NCBI RefSeq assembly: GCF_013836145.1
Contig: NZ_CP057483.1
Location: forward strand, 3,596,001-3,660,000
Reading direction: 5' to 3'
Source: Citrobacter sp. RHB25-C09
Lineage (GTDB): Bacteria > Pseudomonadota > Gammaproteobacteria > Enterobacterales > Enterobacteriaceae
DNA: 64,000 nucleotides
Part shown: piece after piece, positions 42,280-51,533 of the stretch
Layout: each line of letters begins with the position of its first letter
Numbering within the stretch: position 1 is the first letter of the stretch
Notes under the pieces: model-generated
Seen by the model: only the letters and a program-made list of their open reading frames with translations
The model's database searches: none
Told to the model about the DNA's origin: nothing
Made by a program: the position numbers and the translations under genes

Positions 42280-43029
42280 TCAGCATTTTGGCTTACTTCC
42301 CTGAGGTGGCAGATAGCGCAGTGGGTCAATCGCCGTCGCCCGATAGCGGATCTGGAAGTGCAGCCGTACCGATGCCGCGTCAGTACTGCCCATCGTGGCA
42401 ATCTTCTGCCCTGCCTTAACGCTTTGGCCGTTATTCACCAACATCGTGTCATTATGCGCATAGGCGGTAATGTAATCTTCACTGTGCTTGATCATGATGA
42501 GATTACCGTAGCCACGGAGCTGATTCCCAACGTAGACCACCTTCCCTGCTCCGGCAGCGTAAATCGGCGTGCCCTGAGGGGCCGAGATGTCGATCCCTTT
42601 GTTACCGCCATCAGCGGTGGAATACGGCAAAATCACTTTGCCGCTGGCAGGCCATCGCCAACAACGCTGTCCGACCGGCGGCCAGGAAGACTGTGGTACA
42701 GAAGAAGATGGTCTGACCGCCGCCGTTTTTGAGGAGGATTTCTTACTGGATTTGGCAGAGGCCGTTTTCGAACCGGCAAGCTTAAGCTTTTGCCCAACCT
42801 CGATGGTATAAGGCGGCGAGATGCCATTCAGACGTGCAAGATCTTTAACGCTGGTGCCCGTCGAGCGAGAAATACGGTAAAGCGTATCCCCCCGCTTAAC
42901 GGTATAAACGGCGCCAGAATACGATCCGGAATCGGATGATTTATTCCCTGAGCAGCCAGCCAGTAACAGTCCCATACAAAGCAGCATCATAATACTCAGG
43001 CGATTTCTTATCAGGCGTCCTGCGCTCAA
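42280..43029 (-). CDS. actS: LysM/LytM lipoprotein ActS (YgeR)
   Basis: A 249-residue outer-membrane lipoprotein (LLLAGC lipobox). LysM peptidoglycan-binding domain at about 40-85 (YTVKRGDTLYRISRSTGTSV) and a C-terminal LytM/M23 domain. The zinc ligands of active M23 enzymes are missing: NKGID replaces HxxxD and LHFQI retains only one of the HxH histidines. It therefore cannot cut peptidoglycan itself. E. coli ActS (YgeR) activates cell-wall amidases. It lies beside glyU as in E. coli. Confidence 0.93.
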   Translation of the reverse strand: MSAGRLIRNRLSIMMLLCMGLLLAGCSGNKSSDSGSYSGAVYTVKRGDTLYRISRSTGTSVKDLARLNGISPPYTIEVGQKLKLAGSKTASAKSSKKSSSKTAAVRPSSSVPQSSWPPVGQRCWRWPASGKVILPYSTADGGNKGIDISAPQGTPIYAAGAGKVVYVGNQLRGYGNLIMIKHSEDYITAYAHNDTMLVNNGQSVKAGQKIATMGSTDAASVRLHFQIRYRATAIDPLRYLPPQGSKPKC

Positions 43030-43243
43030 AACCCTTCCTCTTTATGTAAACCTACGTCATATCATATCAGTCATCATCCGGATGCCAAATTTATTGCATC
43101 CGTAAAGAAAAAGAGCCAACAATATTATCCTTTATTTCCATTGCCCGAGGCTTGTTTTGGTAATGCTTTAGCCTGAATTTTGGGCTACGCTGGTTATCAG
43201 GTCCGGTGAGTTGCCGGAGCGTTATCGTTTTTCAGGAGTTTTC

Positions 43244-43795
43244 ATGACCGGGGAACACGTCATTTTACTGGATGCGCTGGATATTCCTTCCGGTACGCTG
43301 GAAAAGTACGCCGCGCATACTCTGCAAACCCCATTACACCTCGCCTTCTCTTCCTGGTTGTTCAATGCAGAAGGCCAATTCTTAATTACCCGCCGTTCCC
43401 TCGCCAAAAAAGCGTGGCCGGGAGTCTGGACTAACTCGGTTTGCGGTCACCCGCAGCAGGGTGAAAACACGGTTGAAGCCATTGTCCGTCGCTGTCGTTT
43501 TGAACTGGGCGCTGAAATTGCCGGGTTGTCCTGCGTCTATCCGGAATTTCGCTACCGGGCGACCGACCCGAATGGGATCGTAGAGAATGAAGTTTGTCCG
43601 GTATTTGCCGCACGCGTAACGAATGACATACAGATGAATGGCGACGAAGTGATGGATTACCGGTGGAGCGATCTGGAATGTATTTTTCAGGCGCTGGATG
43701 CGACGCCGTGGGCGTTCAGTCCGTGGATGGTCATGCAGGCCTCGAATGAAGAAGCGCGTGCCTTATTGCGAGATTATTGCCAAAAAATAGCCTGA
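43244..43795 (+). CDS. idi: Isopentenyl-diphosphate delta-isomerase
   Basis: A 183-residue type I Idi (Nudix fold) interconverting isopentenyl and dimethylallyl diphosphate for isoprenoid, quinone and undecaprenyl synthesis. Catalytic C67 (NSVCGHPQ) and E116 (GIVENEVCP), and metal ligands H25, H32, H69 and E114, are at the E. coli positions. The start MTGEHVILLDALDIPSG has a CAGGAG ribosome site. Convergent with lysS, with a terminator between. Confidence 0.96.
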   Translation: MTGEHVILLDALDIPSGTLEKYAAHTLQTPLHLAFSSWLFNAEGQFLITRRSLAKKAWPGVWTNSVCGHPQQGENTVEAIVRRCRFELGAEIAGLSCVYPEFRYRATDPNGIVENEVCPVFAARVTNDIQMNGDEVMDYRWSDLECIFQALDATPWAFSPWMVMQASNEEARALLRDYCQKIA

Positions 43796-43820
43796 TAGCG
43801 CTACGCTTATCAGGCCTGGT
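43796..43820. repeat. Single REP half-unit after idi
   Basis: GCGCTACGCTTATCAGGCC is one arm of an enteric REP element, directly at the idi stop codon. Confidence 0.6.
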
Positions 43821-43833
43821 AAACCACGCTGTT

Positions 43834-43852
43834 GCCGGGCTATTCGCCCGGC
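43834..43852. terminator. Terminator between idi and lysS
   Basis: GCCGGGC / GCCCGGC stem with a 5-base loop, followed by ATTTCAAT, between convergent genes. Confidence 0.65.
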
Positions 43853-43862
43853 ATTTCAATGC

Positions 43863-45380
43863 TTACTTAACCGGACGCATCGCCGGGAAGAGGATCACGT
43901 CACGGATGGTGTGGCTGTTGGTGAACAGCATAACCATACGGTCGATACCAATACCCAGACCCGCCGTTGGCGGCAGGCCGTGTTCCAGTGCGGTCACGTA
44001 GTCTTCGTCGTAGAACATCGCTTCGTCATCACCGGCTTCTTTCGCGTTAACCTGATCCTGGAAGCGCTGTGCCTGATCTTCCGCATCGTTCAACTCGCTA
44101 AAGCCGTTACCAATCTCACGACCACCGATGAAGAACTCAAAGCGATCGGTGATTTCCGGGTTCACGTCATTACGACGCGCCAGCGGGGAGACTTCTGCCG
44201 GGTATTCAGTGATAAATGTCGGCTGAATCAGGTGTGCTTCGGCAACTTCTTCGAAGATCTCAGTCACGATACGGCCCAGACCCCAGCTCTTCTCAACCTT
44301 GATGCCGATAGATTCAGCAATCGCTTTGGCAGAGTCGAAGTTGTCCAGATCGGACATCTCGGTTTCCGGACGGTATTTTTTGATCGCTTCGCGCATGGTC
44401 AGTTTTTCGAACGGCTTGCCGAAGTCGAAAACGTCATCGCCGTAAGGCACTTCGGTTTTACCCAGAACGTCTTGCGCTAGCGTACGGAACAGTGACTCAG
44501 TCAGCTCGATCAGGTCCTTATAGTCCGCATACGCCATGTAGAGTTCCATCATGGTGAACTCTGGGTTATGACGCACGGAGATACCTTCGTTACGGAAGTT
44601 ACGGTTGATCTCGAACACACGCTCGAAGCCACCCACAACCAGACGCTTCAGGTACAGTTCCGGCGCGATACGCAGGTACATGTCCAGATCCAGCGCGTTA
44701 TGATGGGTGATAAACGGACGCGCAGCGGCACCGCCTGGGATCACCTGCATCATTGGGGTTTCAACTTCCATAAAGCCACGGGCGACCATGAACTGACGAA
44801 TGCCCGCCATGATCTGTGAACGCACTTTAAAGGTGTTGCGGGATTCATCATTAGAGATGAGATCCAGGTAACGCTGACGGTAGCGCGCTTCCTGATCCTG
44901 TAAACCGTGGAACTTATCCGGCAGCGGACGCAGTGCTTTGGTCAGCAGACGCAGTTCGGTGCAATGGATCGACAACTCACCGGTTTTGGTCTTGAACAAC
45001 TTGCCTTTCGCGCCGAGGATATCGCCCAGATCCCATTTCTTGAACTGATCGTTATAAACGCCTTCCGGCAGATCGTCACGGGCAACGTACAGCTGAATGC
45101 GCCCACCCACGTCCTGCAAGGTCACGAAAGAGGCTTTACCCATGATACGACGGGTCATCATACGGCCAGCAACAGACACCTCTACGTTCAGCGCTTCCAG
45201 CTCTTCGTTCTCTTTCGCGTCGAATTCAGCGTGCAGTTGGTCTGAGGTGTGGTCGCGACGAAAATCGTTCGGGAAGGCGATACCCTGCTCACGCAGGCCA
45301 GCCAGCTTCTCGCGGCGTGTTTTCAGTTCATTGTTAAGATCGGTTACCGCGTCAGCGCCCTGTGCGTGTTGTTCAGACAT
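43863..45380 (-). CDS. lysS: Lysyl-tRNA synthetase, constitutive
   Basis: A 505-residue class IIb synthetase charging tRNA-Lys. N-terminal OB-fold anticodon domain (VSVAGRMMTRRIMGKASFVT), motif 2 (FRNEGISVRHNPEFTMMELY) and motif 3 (GLPPTAGLGIGIDRMVMLFT). Same length as E. coli LysS. It lies 9 bases after prfB and is translated from the same message, as in E. coli (prfB-lysS). Confidence 0.97.
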   Translation of the reverse strand: MSEQHAQGADAVTDLNNELKTRREKLAGLREQGIAFPNDFRRDHTSDQLHAEFDAKENEELEALNVEVSVAGRMMTRRIMGKASFVTLQDVGGRIQLYVARDDLPEGVYNDQFKKWDLGDILGAKGKLFKTKTGELSIHCTELRLLTKALRPLPDKFHGLQDQEARYRQRYLDLISNDESRNTFKVRSQIMAGIRQFMVARGFMEVETPMMQVIPGGAAARPFITHHNALDLDMYLRIAPELYLKRLVVGGFERVFEINRNFRNEGISVRHNPEFTMMELYMAYADYKDLIELTESLFRTLAQDVLGKTEVPYGDDVFDFGKPFEKLTMREAIKKYRPETEMSDLDNFDSAKAIAESIGIKVEKSWGLGRIVTEIFEEVAEAHLIQPTFITEYPAEVSPLARRNDVNPEITDRFEFFIGGREIGNGFSELNDAEDQAQRFQDQVNAKEAGDDEAMFYDEDYVTALEHGLPPTAGLGIGIDRMVMLFTNSHTIRDVILFPAMRPVK

Positions 45381-45389
45381 GTTGGTTCC

Positions 45390-46488
45390 TCATAACCCTG
45401 CTTTCAAACTAGCTTCGATAAATTGATCCAGGCTGCCATCCAGCACGGCCTGCGTATTGCGAGTTTCAACCCCGGTACGCAAGTCTTTAATGCGGGAGTC
45501 ATCAAGGACGTAAGAACGAATCTGGCTGCCCCAGCCGATGTCGGATTTATTATCTTCCATCGCCTGTTTCTCGGCATTTTTCTTCTGCATTTCCAGTTCA
45601 TAAAGCTTCGCTTTCATCTGCTTCATGGCCTGGTCTTTGTTCTTGTGCTGAGAACGGTCGTTCTGGCACTGTGTTACAGTCCCAGTCGGGATGTGCGTAA
45701 TACGTACCGCAGATTCAGTACGGTTAACGTGCTGACCACCCGCACCGGAAGCACGGTAAACGTCAATACGTAAATCTGCCGGGTTGATATCGATATCAAT
45801 ATCGTCATCAACTTCCGGATAAACAAAGGCAGAACTGAACGAGGTGTGGCGACGGCCGCCGGAGTCAAACGGGCTCTTACGCACCAGACGATGAACGCCG
45901 GTTTCGGTACGCAGCCAGCCGTAGGCATACTCGCCAGAAATCTTAATGGTCACCGACTTAATCCCGGCGACTTCACCTTCAGACTCTTCGATAATCTCGG
46001 TCTTAAAGCCTCGCGCTTCAGCCCAACGCAGATACATACGTTCCAGCATGCTTGCCCAGTCCTGCGCTTCAGTACCGCCGGAACCGGCCTGGATATCGAG
46101 ATAACAGTCCGCGCTGTCATACTCACCGGAGAACATTCGACGGAATTCCAGCTGCGCCAGTTTCTCTTCCAGCGTATCAAGTTCAGCTACGGCTTCGTTA
46201 AAAGTTTCTTCGTCGTCGGCTTCTACAGCCAGTTCCAACAGGCCAGAGACATCTTCCAGCCCCTGAGCCATTTGGTCGAGGGTATCGACAATCGCTTCAA
46301 GCGCGGAACGCTCTTTGCCCAACGCCTGTGCGCGTTCAGGTTCGTTCCAGACATCCGGCTGTTCCAGCTCGGCGTTTACTTCTTCCAGACGCTCTTTCTT
46401 GGCATCATAGTCAAAGATACCCCCTAAGAACGTTGGAGCGCTCCGTGAGGTCCTGAATGCGGTTTTTTACCGGATTAATTTCAAACAT
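45390..46488 (-). CDS. prfB: Peptide chain release factor RF2, with +1 frameshift
   Basis: RF2 reads UAA and UGA stops. The gene begins MFEINPVKNRIQDLTERSNV at 46488. After 25 codons there is an in-frame TGA (46413-46411), and the rest is in the +1 frame, giving about 365 residues. The total span is 3n+1, as expected for one skipped base. Codon-recognition tripeptide SPF (RKSPFDSGG) and the peptidyl hydrolysis GGQ (ASGAGGQHVNR) are intact. RF2 shortage raises frameshifting, so the gene regulates itself. Upstream partner of lysS. Confidence 0.97.
46409..46425 (-). promoter_or_regulatory. Programmed +1 frameshift site of prfB
   Basis: Minus strand reads AGGGGGTATCTTTGACT: an internal Shine-Dalgarno-like AGGGGG three bases before the slippery CTT TGA C. 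This is the classical RF2 autoregulatory signal. Confidence 0.97.
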
Positions 46489-46578
46489 GGTCTGATTTCT
46501 TTTATTGGACTTGTCAAAATGCGGTGATAAGAGCGGGATTGTACCCAATCCACGCCCTTTTTTGTAGCTTTACTGACG

Positions 46579-48312
46579 CTATATTGGCCAGATATTGTCG
46601 ATGATGATCTGAAGGGAGCGATTGCCGCGAAATTCGTTGATATCAAGCCTGTAAGCCAGTTCCACTTCACGCACGCCGTTGTCCGGCCAGACGGAGGTGT
46701 CGACGTTGAACGCAATACCGTCGAGCAGCGGACCGCCGCCGATCGGTTCAACCATGACTTTTAAATGACGTTCGCCCACGATGCGCTGCTGCAGTAGCCG
46801 GAAACGACCATCGAACAGCGGCTCAGGGAACATCTGTCCCCACGGACCGGCATCGCGCAGCAACTGCGCCACTTCCATGGTCATCTCCGCAGGCGTGAGC
46901 GGACCGTCGGAAACCACTTCACCCTGCAACATCGACGGATCCAGCCATTCGGTCACCAGCTCGCCAAAACGCGCCTGGAACAGATCAAACTTCGCTTCTT
47001 CAAGCGATAAACCTGCCGCCATTGCATGGCCGCCGAATTTAATCATCAGCCCCGGATGCAGCGTATCCAACCGCTCCAACGCATCACGCATATGAAGCCC
47101 CTGAACAGAACGACCAGAGCCTTTGAGTATGCCCTCGCCTGCCGGAGCAAAGGCGATCACCGGACGGTGAAAGCGCTCTTTGATGCGCGATGCCAGAATG
47201 CCGACCACCCCCTGGTGCCATTCCGGATGATACATCGCCAGGCCACCGGGTAAGGTGTCGCGACTGCGCTCCAGCTTCTCGCACAAGGTCAGTGCTTCAA
47301 CCTGCATCCCCTGCTCGATTTCTTTACGCGTCTGATTTAGCGCATCCAGTTCGTTTGCCAGCATACGTGCTTCGCCGATGTTATCGCACAGCAGCAGCGC
47401 TACGCCGACGGACATATCGTCCAGACGACCCGCAGCATTAAGGCGCGGGCCCAGCGCGAACCCGAGATCGCTTGCCACCAGTTTTGCCGGTTCGCGGTTA
47501 GCGATTTCCAGCAGTGCCTTAATCCCCGGACGGCAAACGCCAGCGCGAATGCGGCTTAAACCCTGCCAGATCAGGATACGGTTGTTCGCGTCTAGCGGTA
47601 CAACGTCTGCCACCGTCCCCAGTGCGACGAGGTCGAGATACTCAACAATCTTCGGCGCAACAATGCCACGCGCCTCAAACCAGCCCTTGCTTTTGAGATG
47701 ATTACACAGCACCAGCATCAGATAGAACGCGACCCCGACTCCCGCCAGCGATTTTGACGGGAACGGACAATCGACGAGGTTGGGGTTCACCATTGCATCG
47801 GCATTGGGTAGGGTTTCGCCTGGCAGGTGATGATCGGTAACCAACACGCTGATCCCAAGCGCATGAGCATGATCAACCCCGGCGTGGGAGGAGATGCCGT
47901 TATCAACGGTCATGATCATTTGCGCGCCGCGCGCATGCGCCTGATCGACCACTTCCGGGCTTAATCCGTAGCCGTCTTCAAAACGGTTGGGAACCAGATA
48001 TTCGACGGCGCTACAGCCCATCGCCCGCAGGGAGAGCACGCTTAATGCCGTACTGGTGGCACCATCGGCATCAAAATCGCCAACCACCATGATGCGCAGG
48101 TTTTTCTCAAACGCGTCATGCAGCATCTCAACGGCTTTTTCGACCCCGGTCAGCGTTTTCCAGTGCAGCATCCCTTTCAGGCCGCGCTCCAGATCCGCCG
48201 CCGTTTTCACGCCGCGACTGGCATACAGACGGCGCAACAGCGGAGGCAGTTCGGCAGGCAATGTCGCCGTCTCGTCGGCCTCACGACGACGAAGTTGTAT
48301 CTTTTGTCTCAC
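46579..48312 (-). CDS. recJ: Single-strand DNA exonuclease RecJ
   Basis: A 577-residue 5'-3' ssDNA exonuclease for RecF-pathway recombination, mismatch and base excision repair. DHH-phosphoesterase motifs are DFDADGATST, TVDNGISS and VTDHHLPGE; the DHHA1 motif is GGHAMAAGLS. Length as in E. coli. It begins 5 bases after dsbC stops, in the xerD-dsbC-recJ operon. Confidence 0.97.
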   Translation of the reverse strand: MRQKIQLRRREADETATLPAELPPLLRRLYASRGVKTAADLERGLKGMLHWKTLTGVEKAVEMLHDAFEKNLRIMVVGDFDADGATSTALSVLSLRAMGCSAVEYLVPNRFEDGYGLSPEVVDQAHARGAQMIMTVDNGISSHAGVDHAHALGISVLVTDHHLPGETLPNADAMVNPNLVDCPFPSKSLAGVGVAFYLMLVLCNHLKSKGWFEARGIVAPKIVEYLDLVALGTVADVVPLDANNRILIWQGLSRIRAGVCRPGIKALLEIANREPAKLVASDLGFALGPRLNAAGRLDDMSVGVALLLCDNIGEARMLANELDALNQTRKEIEQGMQVEALTLCEKLERSRDTLPGGLAMYHPEWHQGVVGILASRIKERFHRPVIAFAPAGEGILKGSGRSVQGLHMRDALERLDTLHPGLMIKFGGHAMAAGLSLEEAKFDLFQARFGELVTEWLDPSMLQGEVVSDGPLTPAEMTMEVAQLLRDAGPWGQMFPEPLFDGRFRLLQQRIVGERHLKVMVEPIGGGPLLDGIAFNVDTSVWPDNGVREVELAYRLDINEFRGNRSLQIIIDNIWPI

Positions 48313-48317
48313 GCGAA

Positions 48318-49031
48318 TTATTTACCGCTGGTCTGTTTTTGATGTGCGTCGAGGAACGCTTTCATCTCTTTCGGTCCCTGGTAACCCGGCACCACATAGC
48401 CGTTATTCAGCACAATCGCCGGCGTACCGTTAACGCCAAACTGAACGCCCAGCGCATAATGATTCGCAATGTCTATATCACAGGTCGCTGCTTTCACGCC
48501 TTTTCCTGCCATGGCGTCATCAAACGCTTTGTTTTTGTCTTTTGCACACCAGATGGACTTCATATCCTGCTCCGCCTGGCTTTCCAGCCCCTGGCGCGGG
48601 AACGCGAGATAGCGCACGGTAATACCCAGCGCGTTATAGTCTTTCATCTCTTCATGCAGCTTGTGGCAATAGCCGCAGGTGATGTCAGTAAACACGGTGA
48701 TGACGTGTTTTTCCTGTGGCGCTTTATAGACGATCATTTCGTTTTCCAGCGCGGTCAGATGCTTCACCAGCAGTTGGTTAGTGACGTTCACCGGCTGCGC
48801 GCCGCTCACATCGTACATCGGCCCCTGGATAATATGTTTACCGTCCTCGGTCACGTACAGAACGCCGCTGTTGGTCAGCACGGTCTTCATTCCGGCAACC
48901 GGGGCAGACTGAATATCAGTGCTCTGCACGCCCAGTTTAGTCAACGACTGGCGAATCGCCGCATCGTCCGCATGTGCCATACCGGAAAACGCGGCGGCCA
49001 GCAGGGTGAACAACATAAAACCTTTTTTCAT
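48318..49031 (-). CDS. dsbC: Periplasmic disulfide isomerase DsbC
   Basis: A 237-residue precursor with signal peptide (MKKGFMLFTLLAAAFSGMAH A). The N-terminal dimerisation domain is followed by a thioredoxin fold with active site CGYC (TDITCGYCHKLHEEM). It reshuffles wrong disulfides in periplasmic proteins and is kept reduced by DsbD. The start chosen gives the normal signal peptide. Middle gene of xerD-dsbC-recJ. Confidence 0.96.
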   Translation of the reverse strand: MKKGFMLFTLLAAAFSGMAHADDAAIRQSLTKLGVQSTDIQSAPVAGMKTVLTNSGVLYVTEDGKHIIQGPMYDVSGAQPVNVTNQLLVKHLTALENEMIVYKAPQEKHVITVFTDITCGYCHKLHEEMKDYNALGITVRYLAFPRQGLESQAEQDMKSIWCAKDKNKAFDDAMAGKGVKAATCDIDIANHYALGVQFGVNGTPAIVLNNGYVVPGYQGPKEMKAFLDAHQKQTSGK

Positions 49032-49054
49032 AACCTTTCCTGTGCTCTCTACAC

Positions 49055-49951
49055 TCACGCGCGTGGGTGGTGCTGTTGATGAAGTTGACGCAAGCGCTCT
49101 GTCGCGACATGTGTATAAATTTGTGTGGTGGAGAGGTCGCTATGACCCAGCAGCATCTGTACCACGCGTAAATCGGCGCCATGATTAAGTAAATGCGTCG
49201 CAAACGCGTGACGCAAAACGTGGGGCGACAGCTTTTCGCTATCAATACCCGCTAACACGGCATAGTGTTTAATGCGGTGCCAAAAGGTCTGGCGCGTCAT
49301 CTGCTGCGCACGCTGGCTAGGAAACAGCACGTCTATCGACACGCCGTTCAGCAGCCACGGACGCCCATGTTCCAGATACGTCTCCAGCCAGTAAACCGCC
49401 TCCTCGCCCAACGGGACGAGACGTTCTTTATTGCCTTTACCAATCACGCGAACCACGCCCTGCCGCAGGCTGACATCGCTCATCGTCAGCCCCACAAGCT
49501 CAGAGACGCGCAGACCGGTGGCATACAAAATCTCGAGCATGGCTTTATCGCGTAACTCCAGCGGTTGGTCAACCACTGGCGACTGTAATAATCTTTCAAC
49601 TTGTGCTTCGCTGAGATCTTTTGGCAACCGCTGCGGCAGTTTTGGCGATGCCAGCGTGGCGCTCGGATCGTCAGCGCGAACCTTTTCACGGTAAAGATGC
49701 AGGAACAGTCGACGTACCGCGCTCAGAAACCGCGCCGTACTGGTCGCTTTATATCCGCCTTCTTTCCGTTCGGCCAGCAGCGTCTGGAGATCGTCGCTCT
49801 GCGCCGTTTCCAGCGATAATTCCCTGCGCGCAAGCCACTCCACCAGCATAGTGAGATCGCGGCGATAGGCGCTCAGCGTGTTTTCGGCCAGGTTTTTCTC
49901 CAGCCAAAGCGCATCAAGAAATTGTTCGATGCGTGCAAGATCCTTATCCAC
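49055..49951 (-). CDS. xerD: Tyrosine recombinase XerD
   Basis: A 298-residue site-specific recombinase that, with XerC and FtsK, resolves chromosome dimers at dif. Catalytic motifs: ATGLRVSEL (Arg), GKGNKERL (Lys), HVLRHAFATH (His and Arg) and GHSDLSTTQIYTH (His and the Tyr nucleophile). The start is GTG at 49951 with AAGGGG upstream, giving VDKDLARIEQFLDALWLEKN, the E. coli length. It is a core gene, not an island integrase. Confidence 0.97.
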   Translation of the reverse strand: MDKDLARIEQFLDALWLEKNLAENTLSAYRRDLTMLVEWLARRELSLETAQSDDLQTLLAERKEGGYKATSTARFLSAVRRLFLHLYREKVRADDPSATLASPKLPQRLPKDLSEAQVERLLQSPVVDQPLELRDKAMLEILYATGLRVSELVGLTMSDVSLRQGVVRVIGKGNKERLVPLGEEAVYWLETYLEHGRPWLLNGVSIDVLFPSQRAQQMTRQTFWHRIKHYAVLAGIDSEKLSPHVLRHAFATHLLNHGADLRVVQMLLGHSDLSTTQIYTHVATERLRQLHQQHHPRA

Positions 49952-50051
49952 ATCAGCCCCTTTGGTTCTGCAATCCGCCATTATGACTCAATGGTAAGGG
50001 TTTCTGGTACACTACGCGTAATGTCATAGCAAGAATTGAGACGTTTAGGCG

Positions 50052-50573
50052 ATGAATATTGGTCTTTTTTATGGGTCCAGCACCTGCTACACCGAGATGG
50101 CAGCGGAGAAAATTCGCGACATCATCGGCCCTGAACTGGTTACGCTGCATAATCTCAAGGATGATGCCCCAGCGCTGATGGAGCAGTACGATGTGCTGAT
50201 CCTGGGCATTCCGACCTGGGATTTCGGTGAAATCCAGGAAGACTGGGAAGCCGTCTGGAACCAACTGGACGCACTAGAACTCAAAGGCAAAATTGTCGCG
50301 CTGTACGGTATGGGTGACCAGTTAGGCTACGGGGAATGGTTCCTCGACGCGCTGGGCATGCTGCATGACAAACTGTCGACCAAAGGCGTCAAATTTGTCG
50401 GCTACTGGCCCACTGAAGGCTATGAGTTCACCAGTCCAAAGGCGGTCATTGCTGACGGCCAACTTTTCGTCGGCCTCGCGCTGGATGAAACCAACCAGTA
50501 CGAACTCAGCGACGAGCGTATTCAGACGTGGTGTGAACAGATACTGGGGGAAATGGCCGAGCTCTATTCCTGA
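50052..50573 (+). CDS. fldB: Flavodoxin 2
   Basis: A 173-residue FMN electron carrier. FMN phosphate loop YGSSTCYTEM; further flavin contacts in PTWDFGEIQEDW and YGMGDQLGYGEWF. FldB is SoxRS-induced in E. coli and supplies electrons under oxidative stress. Divergent from xerD, as in E. coli. Confidence 0.96.
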   Translation: MNIGLFYGSSTCYTEMAAEKIRDIIGPELVTLHNLKDDAPALMEQYDVLILGIPTWDFGEIQEDWEAVWNQLDALELKGKIVALYGMGDQLGYGEWFLDALGMLHDKLSTKGVKFVGYWPTEGYEFTSPKAVIADGQLFVGLALDETNQYELSDERIQTWCEQILGEMAELYS

Positions 50574-50591
50574 ATCCTTAATGCGCACAGA

Positions 50592-50611
50592 CTGACGGTT
50601 CTGGCCGTCAG
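50592..50611. terminator. Bidirectional terminator fldB / ygfX
   Basis: CTGACGG / CCGTCAG stem with a 6-base loop, then CCTTATT, between convergent genes. Confidence 0.75.
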
Positions 50612-50622
50612 CCTTATTCCAC

Positions 50623-51030
50623 TTATCCCAGCGTTGAGGGCTGCAACATCAGCCGACACAAATCCCGCCACTCCGTCTGATCCATGCTGTCTGCCGCCAG
50701 CCATAAATGCTGACGCTTTCCTGTATCTGACCGCAGGCGGAGCATCATGCCACTTTTGATAATCCAGGGCGCGCTCACAATTGACCAGTCACGTCCATGC
50801 CAACGTAGTCGCCCGTCCATCAGGAGTTTCACCTCTCCCTGACAGGCGTTGATACGGCGCTGGCTGCGGACACAATCAAAAACGACCAGCGAGAGCAGGA
50901 TCAGCCAAAGCGGTGTATAGCTAAGCGGCCAGGGCATCAACAGTATTACAGCAGCAACCAGTCCATGAAGCAGCAATGAAAGCCACTGCGCGCGCCATGA
51001 GACGCGCAGATCAGATTGCCACAGGACCAC
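50623..51030 (-). CDS. ygfX: Inner-membrane protein YgfX (CptA)
   Basis: A 135-residue protein with two adjacent membrane helices (about 15-55) and a cytoplasmic tail. In E. coli YgfX has been described as a toxin that hinders FtsZ/MreB assembly, with SdhE as partner; that toxin role is debated. It overlaps sdhE by 20 bases and is cotranscribed. Confidence 0.92.
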   Translation of the reverse strand: MVLWQSDLRVSWRAQWLSLLLHGLVAAVILLMPWPLSYTPLWLILLSLVVFDCVRSQRRINACQGEVKLLMDGRLRWHGRDWSIVSAPWIIKSGMMLRLRSDTGKRQHLWLAADSMDQTEWRDLCRLMLQPSTLG

Positions 51031-51277
51031 GATCCCGATTCCGTGTCTGGATAAGTTTTACCATCTGCTCCAGTTCAGCATCTGCCGGTTTACCGTGATT
51101 CATCAGCCAGTTGAATAAATCTGGATCGTCACACTCCAGCAGGCGAATAAAAATACGCTTTTCATCGTCGCTCAACGTATCGTACTCATGTTCGAAAAAC
51201 GGCATGATGGAAATATCGAGTTCACGCATACCACGACGGCATGCCCAGTGAATACGTGCTTTGTTGTTAATATCCAT
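51011..51277 (-). CDS. sdhE: FAD assembly factor SdhE
   Basis: An 88-residue helical protein that promotes covalent FAD attachment to SdhA (and FrdA). The signature RRGMRELD includes G16 and E19, essential in E. coli. Overlaps ygfX. Divergent from ygfZ, with a 256-base spacer. Confidence 0.96.
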   Translation of the reverse strand: MDINNKARIHWACRRGMRELDISIMPFFEHEYDTLSDDEKRIFIRLLECDDPDLFNWLMNHGKPADAELEQMVKLIQTRNRDRGPVAI

Positions 51278-51533
51278 GTTCTTCTTCCTGTCTCACGAAA
51301 ATGAACTACCCGGCTATTGTAACGTGTTTTTCATCTTGTTTTTCGGGAATATCCATTCCCGGAAGCGCGATCGCTAATTAAATCCACACCCCGCTTATGG
51401 GTTCATACAATCTGGATGACGCCTCGCAAAGCGAAAGATAAGGCACAAATGGGACTATCAAAGCGCTTGCATTGGGCACTGGCTCTTTTACCATTAGTCA
51501 TTATCACTGCGTTTAGCCAATCAGGACATTATT

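Noticed and set aside
49055..49951. Tyrosine recombinase as a possible island integrase
   Set aside because: It is XerD in its normal xerD-dsbC-recJ operon.
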